Position numbers and translations under genes: made by a program. A DNA stretch of 64,000 bases from Glaesserella sp041814905. GTDB taxonomy: Bacteria > Pseudomonadota > Gammaproteobacteria > Enterobacterales > Pasteurellaceae. The stretch covers positions 6,948-70,947 of the forward strand of contig NZ_JBGXYA010000080.1 of assembly GCF_041814905.1 (NCBI RefSeq), given 5' to 3'. This document shows, piece after piece, positions 38,909-47,442 of this stretch (position 1 is its first letter; every line of letters begins with the position of its first letter). Under the pieces are notes generated by a model. That model made no database searches. It was not told where the DNA came from and was given only the letters and a program-made list of their open reading frames with translations.

Positions 38909-40234
38909 CTATAAACTTTGATACAGCTTAAACGCCTGCCCGTCGGACATACTCGCCAAATAATCACAAATCACGCGCGGGCGTTTTTTTTCTTCCGTCT
39001 TTAGCCAACGTTCGGAAACAGTCTTCGGCAATAAACGGGCGGGATCACAACTGAGCATATCGAACAAATCCATTAAAATCCGCTGACCTTTATATTCCAC
39101 TCGTTGTGTTACCACATCACAAATCACATATTGATAAACAAACTCTTTCAACACATCCAACACGGCTTGAACATCTTCCGGCAATACAGCGTTGAATCGC
39201 AATAACGGCTCACTGAAATCGGCAGTTTCCTGCCATTTCACATTGGTAACAAAATAGTTCACCAATGCACCAATCACATCTTTACGCTCATAACGATGGG
39301 AAGAAAACAGTTTTTCACTGATTTGCGGAAGCATCTTTTGAATCCACGAGGATTTACATTTCAATAATTCCGTCTCGGCATGTTGCCACGATTGTGGTGT
39401 AACCATTCCGCCAACAATGGCATCTTCTAAATCATGTACGCCGTAAGCAATGTCGTCGGCAAGCTCCATAATGCTGCAATCTAATGATTTATAAAGTGTT
39501 TTACTTGGCAGCTGTGGGTCATTGCTTGCTTGAATAGTGCCAAGCAATGCACGATCTGTTTCGCACAGCGGTGCAAGTACCCAATCAAAAAAAGGCTTAT
39601 CATCACGGAACAGCCCTTTGCTGGTTTTAAGATCGTGTAAATTAATAAAACGAGCGGGGGGAATCGGCTTCGGATTCACCGGCAACGTTTGATCAAGCAT
39701 CACCGGATATTTAATGATGCCGAGCAAAGTACGGCGGGTTAAATTCATTCCGGCGTGTTCCGTATAAGGCTCTAATTGCGTCACGATTCGAAACGATTGC
39801 GCGTTACCTTCAAAACCGCCGTGAGCCTGCATTTTATAATTCAACGCCATTTCTCCGCCGTGTCCGAACGGTGGATGCCCGATGTCGTGAGCAAAACAGA
39901 GGGATTCGATGAGGCTTCGGGAAGGCAGCAATGTACTCAGGTTATCGGCAAAATTTGCAAATTTCGGCGCCAAACAGACCGCTTGAAAACCTGACTGATC
40001 TTCTTCCAGCTTGGCGCGCAAGCTATTACCGATTTGAGCGACTTCAAGAGAATGCGTAAGACGAGTGCGGTAGAAATCATCTTCACCAACGGCATGAATC
40101 TGAGTTTTTGCCTGTAAACAGCGGAAAGCTTCTGAATGCAAAATTCGCCCGCGGTCGCGCTGAAAAGGTGAACGGTGATCATGTTCACGTTGTTTATCGG
40201 CTAAATAGCGCGCTGCCCAAATGGTTGAAATCAT
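38909..40234 (-). CDS. dgt: dGTPase-like HD-domain triphosphohydrolase
   Basis: Member of the dGTP triphosphohydrolase family, releasing triphosphate from deoxynucleotides. The 441 residues carry the HD metal site: RLTHSLEVAQIG, then CFAHDIGHPPFGHGGE and, further on, SIMELADDIAYGVHDLED. The sequence fits the 'dGTPase-like' subfamily rather than enterobacterial Dgt, so the real substrate range is uncertain. Diverges from rlmD over about 90 bp. Confidence 0.9.
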   Translation of the reverse strand: MISTIWAARYLADKQREHDHRSPFQRDRGRILHSEAFRCLQAKTQIHAVGEDDFYRTRLTHSLEVAQIGNSLRAKLEEDQSGFQAVCLAPKFANFADNLSTLLPSRSLIESLCFAHDIGHPPFGHGGEMALNYKMQAHGGFEGNAQSFRIVTQLEPYTEHAGMNLTRRTLLGIIKYPVMLDQTLPVNPKPIPPARFINLHDLKTSKGLFRDDKPFFDWVLAPLCETDRALLGTIQASNDPQLPSKTLYKSLDCSIMELADDIAYGVHDLEDAIVGGMVTPQSWQHAETELLKCKSSWIQKMLPQISEKLFSSHRYERKDVIGALVNYFVTNVKWQETADFSEPLLRFNAVLPEDVQAVLDVLKEFVYQYVICDVVTQRVEYKGQRILMDLFDMLSCDPARLLPKTVSERWLKTEEKKRPRVICDYLASMSDGQAFKLYQSL

Positions 40235-40325
40235 CGTTTCTCCTTATTATTTTCTCTTTCAAGAGGTTAAAGGGATTTAACTCACATTTTTCGCTATAAT
40301 ACTCCAATATGATTTCTGTTTAAAC

Positions 40326-41654
40326 ATGACTCGCATGGCACTCTTTTACTCTGAAAAATTTGCAAAAAAACCGACGAAACCGACCGCTTGTCAACGACTT
40401 ACCATTCAAGATTTGGATTATCAAGGCTTAGGTGTAGCCAAAGTCAACGGCAAAACTTGGTTTGTTGAAAATGCGTTGCCGGGTGAGCAAGTTGAAATCA
40501 AAATTTTGGAAGAAAAGCGTCAATACGGGCGAGCGCAAGCGGTCGGATTTTTACAAAAAGCTACAAATCGCCGCACACCGAGTTGCCCGCTCTACGGTAA
40601 ATGCGGAGGGTGCCAAATGCAGCACATCCCGCTGGCGTTACAACGGGAAACCAAGCAAAAAGCACTCTTTCAACGTTTGCAGAAATTACAACAAACGCCG
40701 ATCCGATTTCAGCCGATGATTGCCGGTGAAGATAAGAATTATCGCCGTCGGGCAAAATTGAGCATTGCTTTACAGAAAAAGACTTTAGTACTCGGCTTCC
40801 GTCAAGCAAATTCTCAAGAAATTATCCCGCTTAATCAATGTGAAGTTTTGAACACGGAGTTAGCCCAACTTTTAACGCCGTTACAAGCGTTGTTTGCCGA
40901 TTGGAAACAAAAAAAACAGCTAGGGCATATCGAACTGGTTCTCGCCGATAACGGTATCACACTACTCTTACGCCATATCGGTCCACTTCATCAACAAGAT
41001 CGGGAAAAATTGATGGAATTTGCACATCTGCAAAAATTAATGCTGTTTGTCATGACCGAGAAAGATAACATTGAGCAGTGGTTCGGTGAGCAGCCTTACT
41101 ATCAAATTGACGGACTCACACTTTATTTCTCCGTTCGTGATTTTATTCAGATTAATGCAACGCTGAATCAACGAATGGTCGATACGGCGATAGAATGGTT
41201 GGCACTTTCTGCGCAAGATCGTGTTTTGGATCTCTTTTGCGGGATGGGTAACTTTAGCTTACCGATTGCAACGAAAGCGGGCAAAGTTGTCGGGATCGAA
41301 GGCGTTGCGCCGATGGTGATACAAGCGCGTTTTAACGCTGAAGTTAACCGAATCCATAACGCCGAATTTTATCAAACCGATTTAGATCAACCGTTCGCTA
41401 ATCAGACTTGGGCGGGTGAGCCGTTTAATAAAGTCTTGCTCGATCCCGCGCGTAACGGCGCTTATTTTGCGTTAGATCATTTATGTCGATTACAACCTGA
41501 TTTGATCGTTTATGTGTCGTGTAATCCCGCCACATTGGTGCGAGATGCGGAAAAATTGATCGCTGAAGGCTACCGTTTAGAAAAATGCGCAATGATCGAT
41601 ATGTTTCCGCATACCGGGCATTTGGAGTCAATTTCGCTGTTTATGAAAAACTAA
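40326..41654 (+). CDS. rlmD: 23S rRNA (uracil1939-C5)-methyltransferase RlmD
   Basis: Iron-sulfur, SAM-dependent enzyme. The 442 residues contain an N-terminal TRAM domain (RLTIQDLDYQGLGVAKVNGK), cysteines of the cluster (CPLYGKCGGCQMQH), the SAM motif VLDLFCGMGNFSLP and the catalytic cysteine region YVSCNPATLVRD. The first ~20 residues are partly coded by a DNA uptake signal (core 40383-40391, TTTGCAAA upstream), so the N-terminus before the TRAM domain looks like added sequence. No clear ribosome-binding site, so ATG 40326 or 40335 is possible. Confidence 0.95.
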   Translation: MTRMALFYSEKFAKKPTKPTACQRLTIQDLDYQGLGVAKVNGKTWFVENALPGEQVEIKILEEKRQYGRAQAVGFLQKATNRRTPSCPLYGKCGGCQMQHIPLALQRETKQKALFQRLQKLQQTPIRFQPMIAGEDKNYRRRAKLSIALQKKTLVLGFRQANSQEIIPLNQCEVLNTELAQLLTPLQALFADWKQKKQLGHIELVLADNGITLLLRHIGPLHQQDREKLMEFAHLQKLMLFVMTEKDNIEQWFGEQPYYQIDGLTLYFSVRDFIQINATLNQRMVDTAIEWLALSAQDRVLDLFCGMGNFSLPIATKAGKVVGIEGVAPMVIQARFNAEVNRIHNAEFYQTDLDQPFANQTWAGEPFNKVLLDPARNGAYFALDHLCRLQPDLIVYVSCNPATLVRDAEKLIAEGYRLEKCAMIDMFPHTGHLESISLFMKN

Positions 41655-41669
41655 CTCGTTTATTGCCCT

Positions 41670-42233
41670 TCACTCTGCCTCATGTTCATCCAGCTCATCC
41701 GCCATAGCGCTTAATGCATCACGGGTGAGCTGCGCCAATGCTTTATAGAAACCGTTATCAAAAGCTTCAACCTTACCTAAAAATTGACTTAAACAAGGTA
41801 ATAGGAAAAATTCAAACAAAGCCTTTTGTGCGGTGGTGGAATCTAAATGATCTTCAATCCATGACGCAGTCAGCAATAATAGTGCTACATGATCAGCTTG
41901 ATCCAATACCGGCATTCCACGTTGTTGACGGAAAAGGAGAAATTCTTCGACCGATAATCCATAGGCAGAAATTGTTGTAGCAATATCTCCGTTTACAGCA
42001 AAAAGTGCTTGATAACTTGCTTCAAGTTCCGTAGGGTTGGCAAGTTTTTCAACAATATTCAGTGCGTGTTCACTCTGTGCATCTGTTGATAATGCCCAGT
42101 TTTGACGAAGATTACCTTGCTTCAACCAAGCAAAAGTGCCGCTCAAAATCGGATCGGTCGGGTGACGATAAAATAAATTACCAAATAAACGGCAAAGTAG
42201 TGAAAAATCATTAATGGTTGTATTACTCATCAT
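41670..42233 (-). CDS. ycdY: TorD/DmsD-family chaperone, YcdY-like
   Basis: All-helical cytoplasmic chaperone of 187 residues. It aligns along its length with E. coli YcdY (LLCRLFGNLFYRHPTDP, RQQRGMPVLDQADHVALLLLTASWIEDH, FLGKVEAF). YcdY is reported to assist the zinc phosphatase YcdX; no ycdX lies in this window. It faces away from nfo and toward rlmD with a 15-bp gap. Confidence 0.85.
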   Translation of the reverse strand: MMSNTTINDFSLLCRLFGNLFYRHPTDPILSGTFAWLKQGNLRQNWALSTDAQSEHALNIVEKLANPTELEASYQALFAVNGDIATTISAYGLSVEEFLLFRQQRGMPVLDQADHVALLLLTASWIEDHLDSTTAQKALFEFFLLPCLSQFLGKVEAFDNGFYKALAQLTRDALSAMADELDEHEAE

Positions 42234-42288
42234 TTAGCTCGTATAAAAAGAAAAGCGTATGTTACACCAATCGCAGAAGGAAAATAAG

Positions 42289-43134
42289 ATGAAATATATC
42301 GGTGCGCACGTAAGTACATCCGGCGGCGTTGAAAATGCCGTGTTACATTCAGTAGAAATCGGAGCGAATGCATTTGCGCTCTTTACTAAAAATCAGCGTC
42401 AGTGGAAAGCTCCTGCACTTAAAGAAGAAACCATTGAAAAATTTAAACGTTTTTGTAAAGTTCACCACTTTTCCGCGGATCATATTCTGCCTCATGACAG
42501 CTATTTAATTAACCTCGGCAATCCGGAAAAAGAAAACTTAATTAAATCCCGTGAAGCCTTTATTGATGAAATGCAACGTTGCAATCAACTTGGTTTAAAA
42601 TTACTGAATTTCCATCCCGGCGCTCATCTCAATAAAATATCGGAACGCGATTGTTTAGCGCGTATTGCCGAATCAATCAATATTGCGATTCAAACAATAC
42701 CCAATGTGGTTGCTGTAATCGAAAATACGGCAGGACAAGGTTCTAACCTTGGCTGGCGTTTTGAACATCTTGCTGAAATTATTGAACACGTGGAAGACAA
42801 AAGCCGTATTGGCGTATGTTTAGATACCTGTCACTTATTTTCTGCCGGTTATGACATCAGCTCCTATGAATCAAGCGGTCTGGTTTTTGAAGAATTTTGC
42901 AAAATCATTGGTTTTGAATATCTGCGCGGAATGCATTTAAACGGTTCTAAAACACCATTGGCTAGCCGAGTTGACAGACATCACAGTTTAAGAGAAGGCA
43001 CAATGGGTACTGAAATATTCAAATTTATTATGAAAAACAAGCAGTTTGACGATATTCCGCTCATTTTAGAGACGATTCAGCCTGAAATTTGGGCAGATGA
43101 AATAAAATTTTTACGTGCATTGGAACAAAATTAA
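42289..43134 (+). CDS. nfo: Endonuclease IV
   Basis: Zinc-dependent AP endonuclease of base excision repair. The ATG at 42289 with AAGGAAAA upstream gives 281 residues (E. coli 285); an in-frame ATG at 42259 is less likely. Motifs: MKYIGAHVSTSGG at the start, FHPGAHLN, IENTAGQGSNLG, GVCLDTCHLFSAGYD and LNGSKTP...DRHHSLREG, which bring in the metal ligands. An uptake-signal variant (TCAAGCGGT) with correctly spaced TTTGCAAA lies near 42875. Confidence 0.97.
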   Translation: MKYIGAHVSTSGGVENAVLHSVEIGANAFALFTKNQRQWKAPALKEETIEKFKRFCKVHHFSADHILPHDSYLINLGNPEKENLIKSREAFIDEMQRCNQLGLKLLNFHPGAHLNKISERDCLARIAESINIAIQTIPNVVAVIENTAGQGSNLGWRFEHLAEIIEHVEDKSRIGVCLDTCHLFSAGYDISSYESSGLVFEEFCKIIGFEYLRGMHLNGSKTPLASRVDRHHSLREGTMGTEIFKFIMKNKQFDDIPLILETIQPEIWADEIKFLRALEQN

Positions 43135-43156
43135 AGTATACTAGTCTCAGTTCTGA

Positions 43157-43184
43157 GGCTCTGTGCGATACAGAGCCTTTTCTT
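43157..43184 (+). terminator. Terminator after nfo
   Basis: GGCTCTGT and ACAGAGCC pair over 5 bases and are followed by TTTTCTTTTTT. Confidence 0.9.
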
Positions 43185-43256
43185 TTTTCACCATTTTAAG
43201 GTATTACCTACTAGGAGCACTTCGCTTTTTTTGTTCTGGCGAGACCGGTTTATATT

Positions 43257-43793
43257 ATGCAAAAATCCTTTTTATCTTTAGCAAAACCGCTTTTTTTATC
43301 TGCACTAATTATTATTTTCAGTGGCTATTCTTCCAGCACTTTCGCAAGTTTAAGTACTAAGCCTGCGACTCCAAGCCAAATTATCAATAAAGTAAAAAAA
43401 TCGACAGAAAAGTCGCTTACAAAACACAGCCAAGCCAATGCAAGCCAAAAAGTATTAGCGGCTTACCGTAACTGGGCAGGAACCCGTTATCGCTTAGGCG
43501 GTACGACTAAAGCAGGAATCGATTGCTCGGCATTTGTTAAAGCCACGATGAACAGTGCATTTAATATTCATCTTCCCCGCTCTACTGCTGAACAAAAACA
43601 CGCGGGCAAATCCATTTCTAAATCTGATTTACGCCCGGGAGATTTAGTCTTTTTCCGTAAAAACCGTCACGTTGGGGTTTATATCGGTGGAGGTAAATTC
43701 ATTCATGCCAGTTCAAGCCGCGGAGTTACGACCAGTTCGTTATCGGAAAACTATTGGGCAAGAAACTACACCCAATCGCGTCGCGTACTTTAA
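43257..43793 (+). CDS. NlpC/P60 peptidoglycan hydrolase (MepS-like) with lost lipobox cysteine
   Basis: Cysteine peptidase of the type that cuts crosslinks in peptidoglycan. The 178 residues have a hydrophobic export signal (about 9-30), a Ser/Thr/Lys-rich linker and an NlpC/P60 domain from about 65 with C90 (GIDCSAF), H138 and H150 as catalytic triad. MepS/NlpC relatives are lipoproteins with a SGCSS lipobox; here this reads SGYSS (Y24, codon TAT at 43326-43328, one base from TGT). A signal peptidase I site (STFA-S, after A30) follows, so the protein is probably soluble periplasmic. Confidence 0.9.
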   Translation: MQKSFLSLAKPLFLSALIIIFSGYSSSTFASLSTKPATPSQIINKVKKSTEKSLTKHSQANASQKVLAAYRNWAGTRYRLGGTTKAGIDCSAFVKATMNSAFNIHLPRSTAEQKHAGKSISKSDLRPGDLVFFRKNRHVGVYIGGGKFIHASSSRGVTTSSLSENYWARNYTQSRRVL

Positions 43794-43818
43794 TCAGTAC
43801 TACTGATGAATATCCGAA

Positions 43819-44253
43819 TTACGCCGCATATTTTACTTGGTGAGATGTGCGGCTTCTCATTTGATGTACGACATTAGTAATTACCCCAGCGATTTGTATA
43901 TCACTCCATCGTTTGATACGTAAATTCGGTTCACTGACATCCAGTGAAAACAAAATTTTTTCACCGTCTATTTCGCTGAAAAATTGATAAAATTTGTATT
44001 CCCCGGCTTTTTCAATGACAAACAAATCGTTTACAAGTGGCAATTCACTGTTTTCTACAATCAATACATCATTTAATTCAATTCCCCAAGCAATTAAATT
44101 CGGGTTTTTAACATGAATAAAGAACGTTTCCGTTGGTCTTCTGATACAAAGAGAATTTAGATCTAGTTTGATCGAACGATCACTATTAAAGTCACGATAA
44201 AGCGGCATCGGTTGATAGGAAAGTTCATGGGTTAAGCTTCTTAAATGTGCCAT
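43819..44253 (-). CDS. UmuD-like protein without protease residues, SOS-box controlled
   Basis: The ATG at 44253 with GGAGG five bases upstream gives 144 residues; an in-frame TTG at 44265 overlaps the ribosome-binding site. The body aligns with UmuD/LexA peptidase-fold proteins (KLDLNSLCIRRPTETFFIHV; NDVLIVENSE; IQIAGVITNVVHQMR, compare UmuD DLLIVDSA and GVVIHVVKAMR). Where UmuD has catalytic Ser (GDSM) this has NPN (50-52), where it has catalytic Lys this has Y89/Q90, and no Cys-Gly or Ala-Gly cleavage site is visible. No umuC is adjacent. Two LexA boxes lie directly upstream. Confidence 0.8.
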   Translation of the reverse strand: MAHLRSLTHELSYQPMPLYRDFNSDRSIKLDLNSLCIRRPTETFFIHVKNPNLIAWGIELNDVLIVENSELPLVNDLFVIEKAGEYKFYQFFSEIDGEKILFSLDVSEPNLRIKRWSDIQIAGVITNVVHQMRSRTSHQVKYAA

Positions 44254-44274
44254 AATAGCCTCCAATTGATTAAA

Positions 44275-44322
44275 CTGTGTGTTTATACAGGTACATTTTA
44301 CTGTCTAAATAGACAGTGTCAA
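44275..44322 (-). promoter_or_regulatory. Promoter with two LexA (SOS) boxes
   Basis: On the minus strand the order is TTGACA (-35, 44317-44322), the LexA box CTGTCTATTTAGACAG (44301-44316), TAAAAT (-10, 44295-44300), four bases, then a second box CTGTATAAACACACAG (44275-44290). Both boxes match CTGT-N8-ACAG. Box 1 fills the 16-bp spacer exactly and box 2 covers the expected start of transcription; centres are 26 bp apart. LexA bound here should block polymerase until SOS induction. Confidence 0.88.
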
Positions 44323-44390
44323 TAATAAAGATCGATTTTCGTGTAATTATTTACAGTATTTCATACCCAAGATCATATTGAGCTCCTGAA

Positions 44391-44422
44391 AAGAAAAGGC
44401 ACACATTTATAATGTGTGCCTT
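44391..44422 (-). terminator. Terminator after pepB
   Basis: AAGGCACACATT and AATGTGTGCCTT pair perfectly over a TAT loop; the minus strand continues TTCTTTTC. It lies 24 bp past the pepB stop. Confidence 0.87.
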
Positions 44423-44445
44423 AAAGAAGTATGACACTAACAATT

Positions 44446-45738
44446 TTATTTGGAAAGCAACAAATTGGCTAAGGTTTTAATCCCTATTCCCGTTGCACCC
44501 ACAGCCCATAAATCGCTTGCAGTTTTACGGAATGTTGCCGAACAATCGATGTGTAACCAATTTTTTTGATAATTTTTCACAAAATAGGATAAAAATGCGG
44601 TCGCGGTACTTGCTCCTGCACCGACCGGTACAGAGCCTGTATTACTAATATCAGCGAAAGCAGATGAGATTTGCGAACGGTGAAACTCTTCAAAAGGTAA
44701 ACGCCAAAACGGCTCACTTTCTTTTTTGGCAGCGTTTAACAGATCCGAAACTAATTCATCATCCATTGACAGGATCGAATGATAGTCATTGCCTACCGCC
44801 ACTTTTGCCGCACCGGTTAAGGTAGCGCAATCAATAATCAACTGTGCACTCTGTTTATCGGCTTCAATAAGACCGTCCGCCAATACTAAGCGGCCTTCTG
44901 CATCGGTATTATTCACTTCTGCGGTCACGCAGTTACGGTAAGTAATAATATCGCCCAATTTAAAAGCCCGGCTGCTCACCATATTTTCTGCACAGCATAA
45001 ATAGAGTTTTACCCTTTTATTTAAACCGCGAGCAATCGCCAAACCTAAAGCCCCGGTCACTAAACCTGCGCCGCCCATATCAGTACGCATGGTACTCATT
45101 GATTCACTCGGTTTTAAGCTATAACCGCCGGTGTCAAAAGTAATGCCTTTGCCAACTAAGCAGGCAAGTACCGGAGCATCCGGATTTCCCGTTGGGTTAT
45201 AGTCTAATTGTAACATTGCCGGCAAGTGTGCAGAACCTTTGCCTACCGTCCAAATACCATGATAACCGCGTTCGTCCAATGCTTCGCGTGCAATGATTTC
45301 AAAGGAAACTTTGCCTTTACCGACATATTTATCTGCCTGATGCAAAATAAACTCAGCCGCTTTATGGGCAAGTACTTCCGGTGTCAGTTGATCCGATGGT
45401 GCATTAATTAAATCACGGGTAAAGGTTGAACAAGCTAGGCGCGCGTCCAACTCTGCCTGTTCTACGGCAAGATGAGGAAAGAAAACCTTGCCGGCATTTC
45501 TGACACTAGTAAATCCCTGATGAAATGCCCAACATTCTTCCAATCCCCAACCTTCTCCATATAAGCTAACATTCAAAATACCCTGATTTTTAATTTTACG
45601 CGCTGCTTTTTGGATAGTAATAAGCGGATTATCGTTTACATGTACGCGAATTCCTGCATCATTTACCGAGATGATCGCATTTTTTCCCCAGACTTCTGCC
45701 GCAGGCTGATTTGACAGCATAATATTCATTGTAGTCAT
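44446..45738 (-). CDS. pepB: Peptidase B (leucyl-type aminopeptidase PepB)
   Basis: Dinuclear-metal M17 aminopeptidase releasing N-terminal residues, with preference for acidic ones in E. coli PepB. The 430 residues contain GKGITFDTGGYSLKPSESM, the signature VNNTDAEGRLVLADGLIEA with metal and catalytic residues, and TLTGAAKVAVG. AAGGAAACACT precedes the ATG. Single gene with its own terminator. Confidence 0.95.
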   Translation of the reverse strand: MTTMNIMLSNQPAAEVWGKNAIISVNDAGIRVHVNDNPLITIQKAARKIKNQGILNVSLYGEGWGLEECWAFHQGFTSVRNAGKVFFPHLAVEQAELDARLACSTFTRDLINAPSDQLTPEVLAHKAAEFILHQADKYVGKGKVSFEIIAREALDERGYHGIWTVGKGSAHLPAMLQLDYNPTGNPDAPVLACLVGKGITFDTGGYSLKPSESMSTMRTDMGGAGLVTGALGLAIARGLNKRVKLYLCCAENMVSSRAFKLGDIITYRNCVTAEVNNTDAEGRLVLADGLIEADKQSAQLIIDCATLTGAAKVAVGNDYHSILSMDDELVSDLLNAAKKESEPFWRLPFEEFHRSQISSAFADISNTGSVPVGAGASTATAFLSYFVKNYQKNWLHIDCSATFRKTASDLWAVGATGIGIKTLANLLLSK

Positions 45739-45764
45739 AGTGTTTCCTTATTATTGAAGCGATT

Positions 45765-45797
45765 ACAAGCGGTATGATTTTAACAGAAATTTGCAAA
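45765..45797 (+). repeat. Single extended DNA uptake signal upstream of pepB
   Basis: ACAAGCGGT core with TTTGCAAA after 16 bases, in the gap between the small lipoprotein gene and pepB. Confidence 0.85.
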
Positions 45798-45841
45798 AAA
45801 ATACCCTGCATCAAAGCAGGGTTCGAGCGGAAGATATGAAA

Positions 45842-45976
45842 TCAATTTGAATATTTTTCTGCAGATTCTTGCAGTTTACCGCCAGCTTTTTCAACATCTT
45901 TGCCAAAACCGGATACCGTATTGCACGCTGTGAGCATGGTTAAGCTCGTTAATACGATTAAAACAAGTTTTTTCAT
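45842..45976 (-). CDS. Entericidin-like small lipoprotein (44 residues)
   Basis: A short gene read from ATG 45976 with AAGGAG nine bases upstream. The product has a signal MKKLVLIVLTSLTMLTAC with lipobox LTAC (lipidated C18), followed by NTVSGFGKDVEKAGGKLQ, the sequence pattern of the entericidin EcnA/EcnB family (compare NTxxGxGxDxxxxGxxI). Entericidin B in E. coli is a small envelope lipoprotein linked to stationary-phase lysis. Only one such gene is present here, without a visible partner. It follows macA in the same direction, 112 bp away. Confidence 0.85.
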   Translation of the reverse strand: MKKLVLIVLTSLTMLTACNTVSGFGKDVEKAGGKLQESAEKYSN

Positions 45977-46088
45977 TATTAAGCTCCTTAAGCAAAAGTG
46001 ATCTTTACGACACGCCATTTCAGGAATGCCACAATAAAAGACAATTTCTACTAACGTAAGTTCTAAGCTCGCGATTTTGCGAATAAGG

Positions 46089-47258
46089 TTAGAATCGCGG
46101 CATTCTCATATTCGTATTACCGACTTTTTCATCCGAAGCGCGTTGTGCCGTAATCACTTTATCGCCCTCTTTCAGACCCGAAATAATTTCAGTATATAAA
46201 CTGTCGGCAAGCCCTGTTTCCACTTGCTTATCAACAGCTTTATCATTTTCCAATACTTGCACGAAAGTTTCTTGACCGCGTTTTTTCAATGCCGTGGTCG
46301 GCACCAATAACACTTGCGTTTTCTCGGCAATCGCAATACGACCTTGGGTCGTCATTCCGATACGTAAACTGTGGTCGACATTATCTACAACCACATTGGC
46401 GTAGTAATAAACCGCTTCGCTGTTACCGGACTCTTCGGTATAACTATTGTCGGTGAGCGTGGTTAATGCCGGGTCAATGGACTTCACCTGACTTCTATAC
46501 GTTCGGTTCGGCTCTGCAAGGGTTGTAAAACTCACATCCTGTTGCGGTTTCACTTCGGCAATATCGCCCTCTGCCACTTCCAACTTAATCAGTGCTTTAG
46601 AAAGATCCGCGACTTGAACAATAGTCGGGGAAGTTTGGTTGGAGTTAACCGTCTGTCCTTCCGATACCGGCACGGAAACAATAATACCGTCAATCGGAGA
46701 AACAATTTTGGTATAACCCAAGTTGGTTTCCGCAGTACGAACTGAAATTTCAGCCACTTTAATTTGTGCTTTTACATCATCTAAATTCGCTTTTGCCGTC
46801 GCCAATTCATTTTTTGATGTTTCCAAATCATCCAAAGAAGCACTTTTTTGATTATATAGCTTGCTGATACGTTGATAATTAGACTCCGCCACGTTCAACG
46901 CCACTTGTTTTGCGTTGAGCTGCGCTTTATACGCTACGAATTCCGCTTGTGCCGTATCAAGATCATTTTGTTGGGTTTCGGAATCGATATCGGCAATCAT
47001 ATCACCGGCTTTTACCGACTGCCCTAATTCAACATACAGTTTCAAGATTTTACCCGACACCTGAGCGCCCACTTCTGTGCGCTGATACGCTCTCACAGAG
47101 CCGGTTGCCAACACGCTCTTATTCAGATCGCCGACTTTTACCGGCTCGGTGATATAGTGAATCTGTTGACTATCGCTACTACCCATAATATACGGATAAG
47201 CGAAGAAAGCGGCTAAAGCAAGCAAGGCTAAAAATAGAATGGGTTTCAGTATTTTCAT
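46089..47258 (-). CDS. macA: MacA-type periplasmic membrane fusion protein, no macB adjacent
   Basis: Adaptor of tripartite efflux pumps. The 389 residues start with a membrane anchor (about 5-26), followed by a biotinyl-lipoyl half motif (TEVGAQVSGKILKLYVELGQSVKAGD), a long coiled-coil hairpin (about 105-185), the second lipoyl half (IVSPIDGIIVSVPVSEGQTV), a beta barrel and a membrane-proximal domain. This layout and sequence are those of MacA. The partner ATPase/permease macB, normally next to it, is missing here; downstream is only a small lipoprotein. Confidence 0.88.
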   Translation of the reverse strand: MKILKPILFLALLALAAFFAYPYIMGSSDSQQIHYITEPVKVGDLNKSVLATGSVRAYQRTEVGAQVSGKILKLYVELGQSVKAGDMIADIDSETQQNDLDTAQAEFVAYKAQLNAKQVALNVAESNYQRISKLYNQKSASLDDLETSKNELATAKANLDDVKAQIKVAEISVRTAETNLGYTKIVSPIDGIIVSVPVSEGQTVNSNQTSPTIVQVADLSKALIKLEVAEGDIAEVKPQQDVSFTTLAEPNRTYRSQVKSIDPALTTLTDNSYTEESGNSEAVYYYANVVVDNVDHSLRIGMTTQGRIAIAEKTQVLLVPTTALKKRGQETFVQVLENDKAVDKQVETGLADSLYTEIISGLKEGDKVITAQRASDEKVGNTNMRMPRF

Positions 47259-47375
47259 TTTAAGTAATAGATCAAATGAGAGTTGTTAATTAAGCGATTG
47301 GACAACATCGCATTATATAAAATTCACGCTTTTATCCGCAAAATTTTTGCCATAATTTGTAAATCAATCGTAGAT

Positions 47376-47408
47376 ACAAGCGGTCGGAAATACCCTCAAA
47401 TTTGCAAA
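47376..47408 (+). repeat. Single extended DNA uptake signal between yigL-like gene and macA
   Basis: ACAAGCGGT core with TTTGCAAA after 16 bases. Confidence 0.85.
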
Positions 47409-47442
47409 TTTCTTGACAAAAACACGCTTTATTAAAGACCTC

